NCBI GenBank assembly: GCA_013373375.1
Contig: JABXHY010000040.1
Span: 1 to 64,000 of the forward strand
Reading direction: 5' to 3'
DNA from: Gammaproteobacteria bacterium
GTDB taxonomy: Bacteria > Pseudomonadota > Gammaproteobacteria > Enterobacterales > Kangiellaceae
Length of the DNA: 64,000 nucleotides
Within the stretch, counting starts at the first letter, position 1. Each line of letters opens with the position of its first letter. Positions 1 through 8,222 of the stretch are shown here, piece by piece. The notes under the pieces were generated by a model. It worked only from the letters and a program-made list of their open reading frames with translations, ran no database searches and was not told the DNA's origin. The position numbers were made by a program, and so were the translations under genes.

Positions 1-242
1 TGCTGTATAGATCGCTCAATAGCATAAGATCCCATTATATGCGCCAGTATATTATCAATAAATTCAATTGCTTAACGATTTATCCACAGACATATATACG
101 CAAATACTTTGTTTTTATGGTGAAAGCCTAAATTTTGAAGCCGCTCTAAGCGAACTAGATTAGAAATTCATTTGAAGGGCTTTAGCGACTGGCCCACCAA
201 AGCGATTTAAGTCCGCTATAAGATAAAAGCTAACTATTCAAT

Positions 243-269
243 TTCTCTAATTCAACTTCTCTAATTCAA
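243..269. repeat. 14-bp tandem duplication across a stop codon
   Basis: The 13-bp word TTCTCTAATTCAA occurs at 243-255 and again at 257-269, a period of 14. The second copy lies in the last codons of the minus-strand diguanylate cyclase gene and the first covers its stop codon, so the duplication has reshaped the protein's C-terminal end. Confidence 0.75.
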
Positions 270-2115
270 ATCTCTCACTCAGCTTTTTATCGTAATCGAC
301 ATCGTTTTTAATATCACCGAGAAATAGATGTGTGCAATTGCGTCCATCACTTTTTGCATTGTACAAGGCTATATCCGCAGCTCTAATCAACTCTTCTAAA
401 TTACAATTGATGTCTTGTGTGGTTGTAGCGACACCAACCGAAATAGTAATCGAGAATTTATTACCTTGATCAACAAAATCGTTCGAGTCAACCGATCGAC
501 GAATGCTTTCTGCAACCGCTAGAGCGCCTTCTTTCGGAGTGGTGGGTAAAATAATGGCGAACTCTTCGCCGCCATAACGGCATATTTTATCAATGTCTCT
601 TCGCACAACTTTTCGTAAACAGTCGCTCACAAATCTTAATGCTCTGTCACCAACCACATGCCCCCAAGTATCGTTAACGCTTTTAAAGTGATCAATATCG
701 ATTAATAACAAACTTAAATAGTCGTTATTACGTTTAATACGATTAAGTTCTAGTGATAATGTTGTATCGAAGTGATGACGATTTTTTAACCCAGTCAACT
801 TATCGGTTGCCGATAGCTCTTCCAAAACAAGATTAGCGGCTTCCAGATTTTCCATCGCTTCTCTGAGTTCTAGTGTTCTGTCTTCTACTTGCTTTTCTAA
901 GTTTAAATTGGTGGACTCAAGTTCACTTCGAAGCGTATTAAGCCTGTCGGCCAGCGCCAACGAGAGGAGTAACATTTCAAGTCCAGCGCCAATTTGCATA
1001 CTGTTTTCTGTAAACAGATTTACCGGAAGAAATCCTAACTGCTTAAATAAATAAGTGACGCTTCCTATTACCATTGCCACCCAGGCAAGCAAATAAAACC
1101 GAGCTTCCCTAAATCCTTGTTTATATCGATAAACCGCCATCCCTATCACAACGAATGCACTCACAATAACAGAAACGGCTAAAGGCTTTATGACCCATGT
1201 ATAAGGTAAAACCAAACTGGCAAATATAAAAATACCAGCAATAACTAAAAATACATTATTGATTTTGACTAATGTTTTTTCAGACTGAATTTGCAAAAAC
1301 GTTCGCGCAAATAAGTTTAAAAACAACAAGCTTAATGCACCTGCAGTTGCAACGGCGTAGTCATTCAAAGCAGGAAGGTTTGGCCACACAAATTGGAATC
1401 CAACACCTTTTAAACCCGCTTGCAGTAAAGTAAAAGAAGCGACAAATAATACATAGTGTAAATAAGCCAATCGCCGAGTAGAAAAATATAAGAACAAACT
1501 ATAAAAAATCATTATCGCCATAAGGCCATAAAAGAACCCTTGACCAGTTTGATGATAAGCGCGCTCTTTCAAATATCTCTGTTCAGAAATAAATGAAAAT
1601 GGGAGTTGCATGGAGCTGGTGGTTTTTATACGAAAATATAAAGTTCGAATATTGCCGGTATCAAAAGGAATAGAGAACACATAGTTAGAATCGAATATTT
1701 CTCGCTTATTAAATGGATAATGATCACCTGCTTGGTGATAACTGACAACTTTGCCATTTTTGTTGAGCATGTGCAGGCTAATATCATCGAGCAACGGCCA
1801 AGCGACAATTAAATACAATCGTTTTTCTGGAAAAGGCGGCTTAACTTTTATTTTCACCCAGAGTGGTTGATCAACCCACCCAAAAGAAAGCCCTGTTGTG
1901 CCGGGCTCTTGAAATTGTGACTGCATGTAGGGAGAGGTTACTTCTTTTAGGGTCAGTTCTGCTTCGGACTCAAAAAGATAGGTGACCTCGGTTTGGACCA
2001 AAGGGTCAATGCTTTGAACCAAAGACTCATCTTTGGCATTTAAACTTTTAGCCCCTAATAAGAGCAAGCCAATAAGTAAAGTAGTGATAAGTTGATTTGA
2101 TTTAATAATAAACAT
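247..2115 (-). CDS. 7TMR-DISM diguanylate cyclase
   Basis: A membrane sensor predicted to make cyclic di-GMP. The 622 residues read in order as a signal peptide (about 1-27), a periplasmic 7TMR-DISM extracellular domain (about 40-180), seven transmembrane segments (about 190-390), a coiled coil (about 395-435) and a C-terminal GGDEF domain. The active-site motif is GGEEF at 515-519. The product-inhibition I-site RxxD (R506-D509) sits exactly five residues before it, so both catalysis and feedback look intact. DISM extracellular domains are thought to bind small ligands such as carbohydrates. The gene lies 241 bp downstream of a periplasmic binding protein on the same strand, so that protein could supply the input; this is inference. 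Start is ATG at 2115. Confidence 0.93.
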   Translation of the reverse strand: MFIIKSNQLITTLLIGLLLLGAKSLNAKDESLVQSIDPLVQTEVTYLFESEAELTLKEVTSPYMQSQFQEPGTTGLSFGWVDQPLWVKIKVKPPFPEKRLYLIVAWPLLDDISLHMLNKNGKVVSYHQAGDHYPFNKREIFDSNYVFSIPFDTGNIRTLYFRIKTTSSMQLPFSFISEQRYLKERAYHQTGQGFFYGLMAIMIFYSLFLYFSTRRLAYLHYVLFVASFTLLQAGLKGVGFQFVWPNLPALNDYAVATAGALSLLFLNLFARTFLQIQSEKTLVKINNVFLVIAGIFIFASLVLPYTWVIKPLAVSVIVSAFVVIGMAVYRYKQGFREARFYLLAWVAMVIGSVTYLFKQLGFLPVNLFTENSMQIGAGLEMLLLSLALADRLNTLRSELESTNLNLEKQVEDRTLELREAMENLEAANLVLEELSATDKLTGLKNRHHFDTTLSLELNRIKRNNDYLSLLLIDIDHFKSVNDTWGHVVGDRALRFVSDCLRKVVRRDIDKICRYGGEEFAIILPTTPKEGALAVAESIRRSVDSNDFVDQGNKFSITISVGVATTTQDINCNLEELIRAADIALYNAKSDGRNCTHLFLGDIKNDVDYDKKLSERFELEKLN

Positions 2116-2356
2116 CTATTATTTTAAACAGCTCTATTAAAAATTCTCAACGATGGGCTATTAATCAAAAGCTGGTGCCTGAATGCTTTTCAAATCAGAT
2201 TAGAATCATGCATTTCAAGCAATTTCCATCGAAGTTGTGCTCGTTTAGTCCATCAGTCACATGTTAGGTAACAGTCTAGCCAAAAAATCATATTAAGAAA
2301 GGTATAGCCGCACAAACAGCCACGATTCGCTCAAAATTTGCTGACAGTTACCCAAA

Positions 2357-3718
2357 TCATCTATTTTTCAAACAGTCTGGAGCTTGTTCTGAATGAACAA
2401 TCGGATATATGGTCATGCTTGCAGCAAGGTTATCGCCCGTTCCATTAAAATGAACTCGTCCACTGTACCCAGTAAAACTTAGCTCTTTGTGCTTTTTAAC
2501 AAGGGTAAGAATATTTGAGTAATCATCGTGATTAATCGCATAACCGTCTGCTGTAATGCTTTCTATGGCAGTCTTAACCGGAATATTAAAAAACTCCGAT
2601 ATTTCCAATCCCATCGCTAATAAAATAGTCGCATCGTAAATATAAGCAGCATCAAACATGGCCGTTTCAAACTTGAGCTTTTTCTTCATGTTGCGCTTTA
2701 ACTCGTTAGACAATTCTTTAGGTGACGCCACATAAGTCATAATACATTCCGAAATTTTGCCTAAACTCGCATCAGTTAAATATTTTGGAGTGACATTATC
2801 GCCTAATAAAATCATTGGAAATGGGCCGTTCCAATGTTTTTTGATTTTGTTAATCATAGGAATCACTTGTGCGTTTTGAACAGTCATCACTATTGCAGTT
2901 GCGCCACTCGATTGAATCGCCTTTATTTCATCTTCTAAATCCATCGACTCAATTCGAACAAGATTGCTGACAGCGTAATAATTGATTTGAGTTTCCTTTG
3001 CTTGCTTAAATTTCTCGATCAATCCACTGCGTATTTCTTCGCTGTACAGTTCTCTTCCAGAAATGATGTATACATTTCTGTGGTTCGTTTTCTTTAACAG
3101 AAAGTTAAACATAAGTTCAACTTGCTGGGCGTTATTGGCGACCATACGCCAAAATGCATGCTGTCCACCAATCTCGGTTAGCGCCATAGTGGAAGCAGCA
3201 TGACTAATGAGTGGAATATTATTGGGAATTGCTACTTTTTGTAACACGTCAGCGACGCTATCAGAGGTTGCCGGGCCTAACAGTGCTTTTACATTAAACT
3301 CTGTCGCTAATCGCTGAGCCAAAGCAGCCGACACTGGCGTATTTTCATAGTCATCCGCTCGTAAAATCGCAAGCCGATTACCCAGAATTCCACCATTATT
3401 GTTGATATGTAATGTCGCTAAATCCGCCGCAGCTACGACCTCCGCCGAATACAAAGGAAACTGACTTATGGGCACGATAAGTCCGAAGTTTATGGTGTTC
3501 TCATCGATTGGATTGATGTCTGATTGATATATCTGGTGTTTACTGTAATCGGTGTTCAGAGGAATGTTCATCAACTCTTCTAAACTCAAAGCATCGAGAG
3601 TTGGTTCATCATAGCGAGCATCTTGCGTAAAAGCCTTATTAGAAAGGACTATCGCCAAAGAGAACAGTAAATAATTGAGATAAGTGAAGCCTTTATTAAA
3701 ACAATTGAATAAGCGCAT
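2357..3718 (-). CDS. Orphan periplasmic binding protein (Peripla_BP_6 type)
   Basis: A 453-residue secreted protein of the branched-chain amino-acid / Leu-Ile-Val binding protein fold (type I periplasmic binding protein). It has a signal peptide ending near residue 32 and a linker containing LSLEELMNIPLNTDYS. The two-lobed domain follows, with characteristic stretches such as NNNGGILGNRLAILRADD, LLGPATSDSV and FWRMVANN. No ABC permease or ATPase is adjacent, so a transport role is not supported here. It is a clear paralogue of the gene at 33208-34776, sharing the linker motif, the FWRMVANN block and the C-terminal FTGxSGRVxF block. The next gene in the same direction is a 7TM diguanylate cyclase, which suggests a sensory role. 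The ligand cannot be read from sequence. Confidence 0.88.
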   Translation of the reverse strand: MRLFNCFNKGFTYLNYLLFSLAIVLSNKAFTQDARYDEPTLDALSLEELMNIPLNTDYSKHQIYQSDINPIDENTINFGLIVPISQFPLYSAEVVAAADLATLHINNNGGILGNRLAILRADDYENTPVSAALAQRLATEFNVKALLGPATSDSVADVLQKVAIPNNIPLISHAASTMALTEIGGQHAFWRMVANNAQQVELMFNFLLKKTNHRNVYIISGRELYSEEIRSGLIEKFKQAKETQINYYAVSNLVRIESMDLEDEIKAIQSSGATAIVMTVQNAQVIPMINKIKKHWNGPFPMILLGDNVTPKYLTDASLGKISECIMTYVASPKELSNELKRNMKKKLKFETAMFDAAYIYDATILLAMGLEISEFFNIPVKTAIESITADGYAINHDDYSNILTLVKKHKELSFTGYSGRVHFNGTGDNLAASMTIYPIVHSEQAPDCLKNR

Positions 3719-3850
3719 ATTAAATTCGAGTCATCGTTGAACAGTAGGTTTAAACGTACATTTTGCCAACTTCTTTAACTGCTTAAGGCTTATTTAATAT
3801 AGTTGAAAATTTTACTTTTCGTCGCTTTGGCTGTTTTAGCAATAAAAATA

Positions 3851-3870
3851 ACTAACTCGTACTAACTCGT
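3851..3870. repeat. Perfect 10-bp tandem duplication
   Basis: ACTAACTCGT is repeated twice without a gap, in the leader region about 130 bp upstream of the binding-protein gene that starts at 3718. It resembles the other short intergenic duplications in this window. Confidence 0.8.
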
Positions 3871-3940
3871 GAAAATAAACTGGTAAGAGCAGACTCATGG
3901 GAAAAGACTAAAGAGTCCGCGTGTAAGAGCCTGCAGGCTA

Positions 3941-4120
3941 CTATCGCTGATTTTGATAAACTCTACCTTGGTAGTCCACCGCAATATAAGGCAAACTAAT
4001 TGAATTTAGCCAGTCGCCCCCTTGCTCACAAGGTTTTAACAGGGCAATGGTTGCGACAGAACCCGCAACAAGACAAGTCTCTGCTGTGACGCTTACAGCC
4101 GATAGCCCCTGAATTACCAT
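3941..4120 (-). pseudogene. ApbE-like FAD:protein FMN transferase, C-terminal remnant
   Basis: A 59-codon open frame in the 438-bp gap between the DUF4442 gene and the binding-protein gene. Its translation contains LSAVSVTAETCLVAGSVATI, then LLKP, and near the end YIAVDYQGRVY. This matches the C-terminal end of ApbE flavin transferases: the V(S/T)V strand, the A..C/A-AG-ATIALLK helix and the final strand with D-x-x-G. A complete ApbE has more than 300 residues, and everything N-terminal, including the FAD-binding region, is missing. An in-frame stop lies about 33 bp before the ATG at 4120. I read it as the tail of a deleted gene. There is no good ribosome site, so a functional micro-protein seems less likely. 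The family call rests on motif recall, not a search. Confidence 0.6.
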
Positions 4121-4157
4121 GTTTATTCTATAACTCTCATAATATTCAATACTTCAT

Positions 4158-4643
4158 TTAACGCTTTGGCGTCCACGCCCAAATCATTTCACATTCAATG
4201 GGTTCTTTCCCGTCATTATCAGTGACTGTAACAGGAATCAGAAGCTCTCCCTTCTCATTGTCGATTATGTATTGGATTTGCGCTCCGCTCAGCTGAGCAA
4301 CCGCTTTTAAATCGCCCTTTACTCGTTTTAAATAATTCACTTTCATTGATTTAATTACTGGCGTGCGATCATCGGGAACATTCATTCCAACAACCATTCC
4401 AGTAGCGGTTTCCGCTAGCAACCCCATTGCCGCAGCGTGAATTCCTTTAATATGATTTCTTACTTTCTTTTTGTTTTTTAAAATCCAAACACTTTCTTCT
4501 CGATTCAAGCTAATACACTTTACCCCCGCAGTGCCAACAAACTTAATTGTTGATCCTAATAGATAGTTTAATAACCAGCCACGATACCAGCGAGGTTTGC
4601 TGTTGATCTTCTCAACAACACCAGCTAAAAAATTTTTTTTCAT
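4158..4643 (-). CDS. DUF4442 hotdog-fold protein (thioesterase-like)
   Basis: A 161-residue cytoplasmic protein matching the DUF4442 branch of the hotdog fold, related to acyl-CoA thioesterases. The hotdog core shows as the long helix segment HIKGIHAAAMGLLAETATGM, followed by strands such as VIKSMKVNYLKRVKGDLKAVAQL and the C-terminal IECEMIWAWTPKR. An acyl-thioester substrate is the family-based expectation; no catalytic residue can be assigned with confidence. The ATG at 4643 has a GAAGG ribosome site seven bases upstream. Directly upstream lies a perfect 16-bp tandem repeat. It is co-directional with the helicase/nuclease operon, 78 bp after its end, but no functional link is evident. Confidence 0.8.
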   Translation of the reverse strand: MKKNFLAGVVEKINSKPRWYRGWLLNYLLGSTIKFVGTAGVKCISLNREESVWILKNKKKVRNHIKGIHAAAMGLLAETATGMVVGMNVPDDRTPVIKSMKVNYLKRVKGDLKAVAQLSGAQIQYIIDNEKGELLIPVTVTDNDGKEPIECEMIWAWTPKR

Positions 4644-4656
4644 TTAAAACCTTCTT

Positions 4657-4688
4657 ACTATATTGTTTACTAACTATATTGTTTACTA
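4657..4688. repeat. Perfect 16-bp tandem repeat (2 copies)
   Basis: ACTATATTGTTTACTA occurs at 4657-4672 and 4673-4688 with no gap. It sits in the leader of the DUF4442 gene, just before its ribosome site, so a change in copy number would alter spacing between any upstream promoter and the start codon. Confidence 0.85.
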
Positions 4689-4721
4689 AATTATTTAGAG
4701 AGTTATGCAACTTCAGAAACG

Positions 4722-7700
4722 TTAATTATCAAAAGGATATTCAAGGAACTTCTGATGCATCGGTAAATATAAAGCACATCGAATTGGATGAGTATCAAGT
4801 TGCATCATAATATTTTTATATTGCTCCAATTGAGCTTTATAAGTCGCTAGCTCCTGTCGATAAAAATGCTCTAGTTCACCAGTATTTTTATGATTAAGGC
4901 TTTCACTCGTTTTAAAATCGATTACCCAACGAAATCCACCATCCACAAATGTTCGATCAATCACAAATGAACGAAACTGTTCATTATGACGAGTTGACAA
5001 AGGTAATTCCGATTGAGCGTCTTTATGCTTAGTTAATATCCAGCGACCTTTGGCATCTGACAGAGTATTCTCAAGTGCAGATTCTGTTTTGCTAAGACAA
5101 TCATTCAAATCTCGTAAAGCAACATGTTGGCGAATTAAAAACGACCGAAAATGTTCTCTGCTGGCTTTTACTCTGTCCACATTCCAATTATCAACACCCT
5201 GCTCTGCTATTTTTTGCAACATATTATGCACTAGATTGCCCACTATCACAGCGTTATTACTATTCCACTGAATGTCTTGACTGGACTCATCTGCCGCAAG
5301 TGTTTTTAATCGACTCTCAATGTCGACACGTGCAGGAGGAAAAACAATCGAAGAATTTTGTTTAATCCGGTTCCATACCCGCGGTAACTCAACTTGTGCA
5401 ACCATATTATCGTCCGCAACATCAGAATGCTTTACCTGCTGCATTACCGACGCTTCCACAACTGGCCAAAGTTGTGATAATAATGAATTAGGATTTGGTT
5501 TACGAACCGTCAACTCATCTTTACTCTCAGATAGAGGCGACTCCGCCAGAAGGTAAAGTCGTTTTTTAGCACGAGTTACGCCAACATAAAGTAACCTGCT
5601 ATTTTCATACAGTTGTTTTTGTTTATTAATGGCGTCGAGAAGCTGATATAACCGGTCATCTTCCGGCTGATTAATTTTAACTGGTGCTACCAAAAAGTTT
5701 TCGCTGGTTTGGTTAGGCAATTCTTGCCATAACATTAATTGAGTCCCATCTTGCGCCGATCGCTTTTCAAGATGAGGCATTATGACATGATCAAACTCGA
5801 GTCCCTTTGACTTATGAATGGTCATGATAGTAACTTTAAAACCATCAGTTGAAGTATCGGTCGCAGAGAACAGGCGCTCCACCAATTCCTCCAACTGAGT
5901 TACTTCAACAATTTCTTTCGTTGCTAGCTTTTGATTTAAGGCATTAAAATATTGAGCAGCGTCTTTAATATCTCTTTCACTGGCAAAAGCATGCATCCCT
6001 CCTACTCTAACCCAGGCCGCTCTAACCACATCGGTAATCGGTAATCGTCCGTTATCGCGAAGCACAGGCTTAACTCGCTTATAAAATCCAAGTAAGCGAG
6101 TTCGCTGTTCTGGCTCTATGGCATTTAAAATTCTATTGGCTTCCTGCGCAAAATCGTTGGGTTCTTTTTGCTCGGCCAACGACAGTTCATCACTCTCTTC
6201 ATGCTTATCCCAAATTTGAAAAAGCCGAACTGCGGATAGTTTTGAATTAAACAGGTGCGTTAAAGTGGAAATAGAGCAGCCAACAATATGACTTCTTAAC
6301 AATGCAGCCAGCGCCAAATTATCCGAAGAATTTAATAACCAACGGGTTAGGTTAAGTAATATTTTTATCTGTGAGCGTTGACTGAGTGATTCCATTTCAA
6401 CAGCTTCGACCTGAATATGACTTTGTTGCAGCAGTTCTATAATAGCACTGGCGTGATTTTTCGAGCGAACCAGCACCGCAACAGTCTCTTGAGGTGAAGT
6501 TTGTTGTACCTTTTTAATTATTTCGAGCGCTTTAGTTGCTTGATATTCGGCGTCGCTACCAGAAAACTCGTGAATAAACTCAACAGCAGGAGAATCATTC
6601 TGACTGTTCGCCTCCGCCAAACTTAGTGAAACAGCTCCAAGTGTTGCATCTTCTTTTGCTGGAAATATTTGTTCAAATGACTTGTTTACCCAGTTGACTA
6701 TGCCGGCATAAGAACGAAAATTCATGGTAAGCGTTAACGGAGTAAGTCGAATATCCCCCAATCCTTCTTTACGACAACTCAAAAACAAACCAACATCGGC
6801 CTCTCGAAACCGATAGATGGACTGCATTGGATCGCCAACTAAAAATAACGTTCGACCATCATTTTGCTCCCAACCAGCAGTTAACTGTTTTAATAACTCA
6901 AATTGACCGTGAGAAGTATCTTGAAACTCATCCACTAAAATATGATGTATCTGATAATCCAGTTTAAGTCCGACATCTGTTACGCCCTGTTCGTCATTCA
7001 ATGCATACATCGCTGACATCGATAACTCAACAAAGTCAACTTTACCTTGTGCTTGAAACTCAATTTTCAAATAAGCTAATAGCATATTTAAGCACTGCAT
7101 CAGCGCATCAATAAACTCCCACTGCCACTCGGAATAACTTGAACTGGGCAGGTTTTTAATTTCTGCCAGTCGTTTTAAAAATTTTGGATAGGTATCAAGG
7201 GCATCAAAAACTCGGGTTCTAAATTCTTTTTGCTGCGCATTTATTTTTTTATCAATGGTACCCGGTACAAAACCTTCTGTTTGGCGAGGCGACTTTCGTA
7301 AGGTTCCTTCATTTGTCAGAAGCCAATCCGCCAAGGCTTGCCAAAATGTAAGCCTATCAACATTTGAATCTGGCCAGCCGTCAATATTATGCAGGGTGAA
7401 TAAACTGTGACTTTCCGGAAGCGGCGCTTTTAATAGGTGATTTGATTCAACTAACTGTGAAATCAATTCAAATAAATCGGTACCGACTGACTTAGGACAT
7501 TCCTGTTCCAATTGTTCGAGTTGTGTCTCTAAATAACTGTTTAATGCTGACTCTAATGCCGCTCTTTGAATTTTATTACCACTTATAAAGTGTCTTATCC
7601 ATTGGTCACGACGCGCTAGTAACGAGGTAAAAAGTTCTGCAAGTTTTGGGACATTATTATTGAGCGCTTTTAAAAGTGTCAGAATGGCTAGCTCGAGCTC

Positions 7701-8222
7701 TACTGGCTCACCTGGCTTTTCGGATGTTGAAAACTGCCGTTCAACTACCACGCCTTCAATAAATTGCTCAGCAGCTTTTCGATAAATCGAAACAGCATTT
7801 TCTTCTATACCTGGTTGAGCACCAAACCTAGCAACAATTGGCATCTGCTTAACAATTGAAGCGGATAAACTGTCGATGGTTTGTATTCTTAGCCGAGCAG
7901 GATTTTCTAGCAATGACCAATTGAGTTCGTTATCTCGGTCTAACGCCGCATTTGCCAGCGTCCAAATTTTTGCATCATGCTGATTTTCTGGCTCAGGTAA
8001 ACTTGCCTGAGCTAGCGCTTCTACTATTCGTTCTCGCATTTCATTGGCCGCTTTACGCGTAAATGTAATGGCTAAAATATCTTCCGGTTGTTCGACAGTG
8101 GCCAATAACCGTAAAAAGCGCTGGGTAATTAGTCCTGTTTTACCAGAGCCCGCAGGCGCTTGGACAATAAATGACTCTCTTGGGTCAATTGCCTGATTAC
8201 GAGCTTTTTGGTCACCTAACAT
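4722..8222 (-). CDS. AddA-like UvrD-family helicase/nuclease
   Basis: A 1166-residue superfamily 1A helicase with a C-terminal RecB-type nuclease, predicted to resect DNA double-strand ends together with the partner encoded just upstream. Visible motifs are Walker A APAGSGKT (22-29), motif II VDEFQD (D431-E432), GDPMQSIYRFR, the motif V region TIHKSKGLEFDHV, and motif VI LLYVGVTRAKKRL. Near the C-terminus, VIDFKT (D1102, K1104) followed by a YxxQLxxY-like helix is the signature of the RecB nuclease domain. Its ATG at 8222 shares one base with the stop of the preceding gene (TAATG), so translation is probably coupled. In gammaproteobacteria this pair is often annotated as a UvrD helicase plus a 'probable DNA repair protein'; it is AddA-like rather than a classical RecB. 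Confidence 0.92.
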   Translation of the reverse strand: MLGDQKARNQAIDPRESFIVQAPAGSGKTGLITQRFLRLLATVEQPEDILAITFTRKAANEMRERIVEALAQASLPEPENQHDAKIWTLANAALDRDNELNWSLLENPARLRIQTIDSLSASIVKQMPIVARFGAQPGIEENAVSIYRKAAEQFIEGVVVERQFSTSEKPGEPVELELAILTLLKALNNNVPKLAELFTSLLARRDQWIRHFISGNKIQRAALESALNSYLETQLEQLEQECPKSVGTDLFELISQLVESNHLLKAPLPESHSLFTLHNIDGWPDSNVDRLTFWQALADWLLTNEGTLRKSPRQTEGFVPGTIDKKINAQQKEFRTRVFDALDTYPKFLKRLAEIKNLPSSSYSEWQWEFIDALMQCLNMLLAYLKIEFQAQGKVDFVELSMSAMYALNDEQGVTDVGLKLDYQIHHILVDEFQDTSHGQFELLKQLTAGWEQNDGRTLFLVGDPMQSIYRFREADVGLFLSCRKEGLGDIRLTPLTLTMNFRSYAGIVNWVNKSFEQIFPAKEDATLGAVSLSLAEANSQNDSPAVEFIHEFSGSDAEYQATKALEIIKKVQQTSPQETVAVLVRSKNHASAIIELLQQSHIQVEAVEMESLSQRSQIKILLNLTRWLLNSSDNLALAALLRSHIVGCSISTLTHLFNSKLSAVRLFQIWDKHEESDELSLAEQKEPNDFAQEANRILNAIEPEQRTRLLGFYKRVKPVLRDNGRLPITDVVRAAWVRVGGMHAFASERDIKDAAQYFNALNQKLATKEIVEVTQLEELVERLFSATDTSTDGFKVTIMTIHKSKGLEFDHVIMPHLEKRSAQDGTQLMLWQELPNQTSENFLVAPVKINQPEDDRLYQLLDAINKQKQLYENSRLLYVGVTRAKKRLYLLAESPLSESKDELTVRKPNPNSLLSQLWPVVEASVMQQVKHSDVADDNMVAQVELPRVWNRIKQNSSIVFPPARVDIESRLKTLAADESSQDIQWNSNNAVIVGNLVHNMLQKIAEQGVDNWNVDRVKASREHFRSFLIRQHVALRDLNDCLSKTESALENTLSDAKGRWILTKHKDAQSELPLSTRHNEQFRSFVIDRTFVDGGFRWVIDFKTSESLNHKNTGELEHFYRQELATYKAQLEQYKNIMMQLDTHPIRCALYLPMHQKFLEYPFDN

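Noticed and set aside
80-88. DnaA-box-like TTATCCACA
   Set aside because: A single consensus match with no cluster of boxes, no AT-rich unwinding element and no replication genes nearby; not an origin.
2357-3718. Branched-chain amino acid transport operon
   Set aside because: Binding protein fold is clear but no permease or ATPase genes are adjacent, so a transporter call would be unsupported.
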